8,551 nucleotides of DNA, from NCBI GenBank assembly GCA_020355945.1, contig CP070627.1:1267553-1276103 (forward strand), in the 5' to 3' direction. A program made the position numbers and the translations under genes. The notes under the pieces were generated by a model, which saw only the letters and a program-made list of their open reading frames with translations, was not told the DNA's origin and did not search any database. The DNA is from Candidatus Aminicenantota bacterium (GTDB lineage: Bacteria; Acidobacteriota; Aminicenantia; UBA2199). Shown here piece after piece: positions 6,930 through 8,551 of this stretch (position 1 is its first letter; the number at the start of each line of letters is the position of its first letter).

Positions 6930-7784
6930 ATGATCGGTTTTTTTCATGAGGTCGATCCCAACAAAAGCGGCGGCAAAGGGAAAAACCTGGTTGAACTAAA
7001 GAACGCTTCGTTCCCGGTTCCCCCGGGTTTTATCCTCACCTATGACGCCTACAGCCGATTTAAGGAAGCAAACCAAATACCCGGGGAAATGAAAGAATTA
7101 ATATCAACGTATTATAAAGAGTTAAGCCGCAAGACCGGAAGTTCGATGGTGGCGGTACGTTCATCTGCTTCGGCCGAAGACCTGCAAACCGCATCCTTTG
7201 CCGGGCTGTATGATACTTACCTCTATGTGAATTCGGAAGAAAAGCTCTTCAAAAGAATCGTGGATTGTTGGCATTCCCTGTTTAGCGAACGGGCCACAGC
7301 GTATAGAAAACGAATGAAGGTCACGGAAACCCATCCAAAAATGGCAGTCATCGTGCAAACCATGGTGGACCCGAAGTCCGCTGGTATCCTCTTCACTACC
7401 CAGCCTTACCAGGGCAAAGGTAAAACCAACCAAAAAGTAATGATGGTAGAATCCAATTGGGGATGCGGTGAAACCGTGGTAGCCGGGACAGCTACCCCGG
7501 ACCGTTTTGTCATCTCAAAAAATCAACCTTATACGATCCTGGAAAAAATCCCCGGTGAAAAAGAAGTATTCCTGCAAGGCAGCCAGTCAGGGCCAATCAC
7601 AAAACAAACCCCCCCAGACCGGAGAAGAAATCTTTCTTTAACACACCATGAATTAACCCGGTTATGCCATCTAGGGAATCAAATGGAACGCCATTTCGCC
7701 GCACCCCAGGATATCGAGTGGGCATTGACCAACGACGGAAAAATCTTTATCCTTCAATCCAGGCCAATTACAAAATTCTCGTAG
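6930..7784 (+). CDS. Stand-alone PEP synthase/PPDK-type ATP-grasp domain protein
   Basis: 284 residues covering only the nucleotide-binding domain (PPDK_N) of PEP synthase, pyruvate phosphate dikinase and rifampin phosphotransferase, which are normally about 800-900 residues. Motifs in order: SGGKGKNLVEL (13-23, Lys17), VPPGF (30-34), AVRSSASAEDLQTASFAGLY (75-94, Arg77), QTMVDPKSAGILFTTQP (143-159), NWGCGETVVAGTATPD (176-191), and DIEWAL plus ILQSRPIT (261-281; Glu263, Gln276, Arg278), the usual end of the domain. The swivelling phospho-His domain and the PEP/pyruvate or drug-binding domain are missing. The stop codon lies inside a palindromic repeat, so either the domain is naturally alone and works with a separate partner, or the gene has been cut by the repeat. 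ATP binding is expected; the phosphorylated product is unknown. ATG 6930 has no clear Shine-Dalgarno but fits the family start well. Confidence 0.9.
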   Translation: MIGFFHEVDPNKSGGKGKNLVELKNASFPVPPGFILTYDAYSRFKEANQIPGEMKELISTYYKELSRKTGSSMVAVRSSASAEDLQTASFAGLYDTYLYVNSEEKLFKRIVDCWHSLFSERATAYRKRMKVTETHPKMAVIVQTMVDPKSAGILFTTQPYQGKGKTNQKVMMVESNWGCGETVVAGTATPDRFVISKNQPYTILEKIPGEKEVFLQGSQSGPITKQTPPDRRRNLSLTHHELTRLCHLGNQMERHFAAPQDIEWALTNDGKIFILQSRPITKFS

Positions 7785-7804
7785 AGACGCATAACATGCG
7801 TAAC
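7781..7804. repeat. Short palindromic repeat at the end of the ATP-grasp gene (copy 2)
   Basis: GTAGAGACGCAT (7781-7792) is identical to the left arm of the repeat at 398-409. Three bases (AAC) separate it from CATGCGT-type right-arm bases; perfect inverted pairing is ACGCAT (7787-7792) with ATGCGT (7796-7801), after which copy 2 diverges (AAC instead of CTC). The TAG at 7782-7784 that ends the ATP-grasp gene belongs to the repeat. Confidence 0.7.
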
Positions 7805-7813
7805 AGTTATTTT

Positions 7814-7889
7814 ACCGCTGAGTACGCTGAGTACGCATAGATTTTATAAAAATTATTTTTTCCTCTGCGCACTCTGCGACATCTGCGGT
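7814..7889. repeat. Imperfect inverted repeat with CTGCG-type arms
   Basis: Left arm 7814-7840 begins ACCGCTGAGTACGCTGAG and contains a perfect 9-base tandem (GCTGAGTAC twice, 7817-7834). Right arm 7863-7889 (CTCTGCGCACTCTGCGAC, then ATCTGCGGT) is its inverted counterpart, matching at about 20 of 27 positions. The 22-base AT-rich centre would form the loop. The pattern resembles the ACCGCAGAG...CTCTGCGGT inverted repeats seen scattered in several bacterial phyla. With copy 2 of the short palindrome it fills the 131-base gap before the methyltransferase gene; nothing else is seen there except the ribosome binding site. Confidence 0.65.
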
Positions 7890-7915
7890 GAATACTCAGG
7901 TAAACAGGAGTTAAC

Positions 7916-8551
7916 ATGAACAAAACCTATTTTCCAAAACTGGATATATTTTATGACAAATTTTGTAAAGCGGTTACCAGGTCGGGAAATGAACGACATT
8001 TCTTAAAAAAGTGGGGATTGGACTGCTTATCGGATATTTACCATATTTTAAGCAGCAATATCCAGGGCGGTTACGACTCTCACAAACAGACCATGTTAGC
8101 CTCGTCTATCAATGGTTCCGTATTAAACCTCGGACCCGGCATGGGCTTTTGTGTGTTTTTATTAACCGACTTATTTGAACAGGTGCTGGTGGCTGAGCCG
8201 GACGGAGAGAATTGTCTACTTCTCAACAGCATCGCCAACCATTATGAAACTCATAAAGGCAAAAAAGCCAATGAAATCGTTAAGGTCTATCATGCGGGTA
8301 TATCCATCACCGATGAAGCGATTAACTATTGGAAGGCGAAGCAGGAACTAATGAAAAAAAGAAAGTTAAAAGGGAGTATTTTGAATTTTTCTATTGAAGG
8401 GGCCAGTGAACTGCGGGATATCTTTCACGAAAAGGTGTCCAGGGTATACTTGCATAAAGTATTATCAAGCCTGAGTATATCCACTGGCTTTGAAACCGTC
8501 ATTTCGGAATGCCGGTTATTTTTAAAAGATCGTGGAGAAATCACCTGGTCG
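7916..8551 (+). CDS. Class I SAM-dependent methyltransferase, 3' end outside window
   Basis: The frame is open from ATG 7916 to the last base (212 codons), so the stop lies beyond the window. CAGGAG (7905-7910) sits five bases before the ATG. Motif I is VLNLGPGMGF (69-78), the SAM-binding glycine loop, and LVAEPDGEN (91-99) is the acidic strand-2 motif (Glu94). VSRVYLHKVLSSL (174-186) resembles motif IV with its following helix, and ISECRLFLKDRGEITWS (196-212) fits the R-x-LKPGG strand, so the Rossmann core is nearly complete at the window end. The N-terminal 60 residues are helical and not recognised. O-, N- or C-methylation of the cluster product is the natural guess; the acceptor cannot be deduced. 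Two repeats lie between it and the ATP-grasp gene, so co-transcription is less certain than for the other genes. Confidence 0.87.
   Translation, partial: MNKTYFPKLDIFYDKFCKAVTRSGNERHFLKKWGLDCLSDIYHILSSNIQGGYDSHKQTMLASSINGSVLNLGPGMGFCVFLLTDLFEQVLVAEPDGENCLLLNSIANHYETHKGKKANEIVKVYHAGISITDEAINYWKAKQELMKKRKLKGSILNFSIEGASELRDIFHEKVSRVYLHKVLSSLSISTGFETVISECRLFLKDRGEITWS

Noticed and set aside
7814..7889. Repeated GCTGAGTAC and CTCTGCG units as a CRISPR-like array.
   Set aside because: The units are 9 bases or less, inverted between arms and without spacers of equal length; no cas gene is present.

Overview
The window holds seven genes, all on the + strand and closely spaced. They form the 3' end of a nonribosomal peptide synthetase (NRPS) gene followed by a run of tailoring-type genes, so this is the distal part of a natural-product biosynthetic cluster. 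Base composition is moderate to AT-leaning by eye. Shine-Dalgarno sites are strong (AGGAGG), one protein has a Sec-type signal peptide, and palindromic intergenic repeats are frequent. Together these suggest a Gram-negative-type bacterium with a large, repeat-rich genome. The NRPS wording and repeat style remind me of uncultured Acidobacteriota/Aminicenantes-like or Desulfobacterota-like bacteria. That is an impression, not a placement.

Layout: (1) 1-1494, the C-terminal end of an NRPS: A-domain tail, carrier protein (PCP) and type I thioesterase (TE), i.e. the last module with chain release. (2) 1551-2840, a secreted protein with two predicted beta-sandwich domains. (3) 2849-3721, a PAPS-dependent sulfotransferase. 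(4) 3762-5195, a free-standing acyl/aryl-acid AMP ligase. (5) 5299-5556, a free-standing acyl carrier protein. (6) 5575-6867, a HemN/HemW-like radical SAM enzyme. (7) 6930-7784, an isolated ATP-grasp domain of the PEP synthase/pyruvate phosphate dikinase type. (8) 7916 to the window end, a class I SAM-dependent methyltransferase with its 3' end outside the window.

A working model (inference): the NRPS releases a peptide through its TE. The ligase activates a carboxylic acid and loads it on the separate ACP. The radical SAM enzyme and perhaps the methyltransferase modify the ACP-bound or released product, and the sulfotransferase adds sulfate. The role of the lone PEP-synthase-like ATP-grasp domain is unclear. 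The ligase-ACP-radical SAM-ATP-grasp-methyltransferase run is the most unusual part and could be a little-described tailoring cassette.

The second theme is repeats. A short palindrome (arms GAGACGCAT/ATGCGTCTC) sits inside the NRPS reading frame and adds about nine residues at the start of the PCP domain. A related copy supplies the stop codon of the ATP-grasp gene. Two other, larger imperfect inverted repeats lie between genes (5203-5287 and 7814-7889). No tRNA, rRNA, CRISPR array, transposase or convincing terminator was seen.
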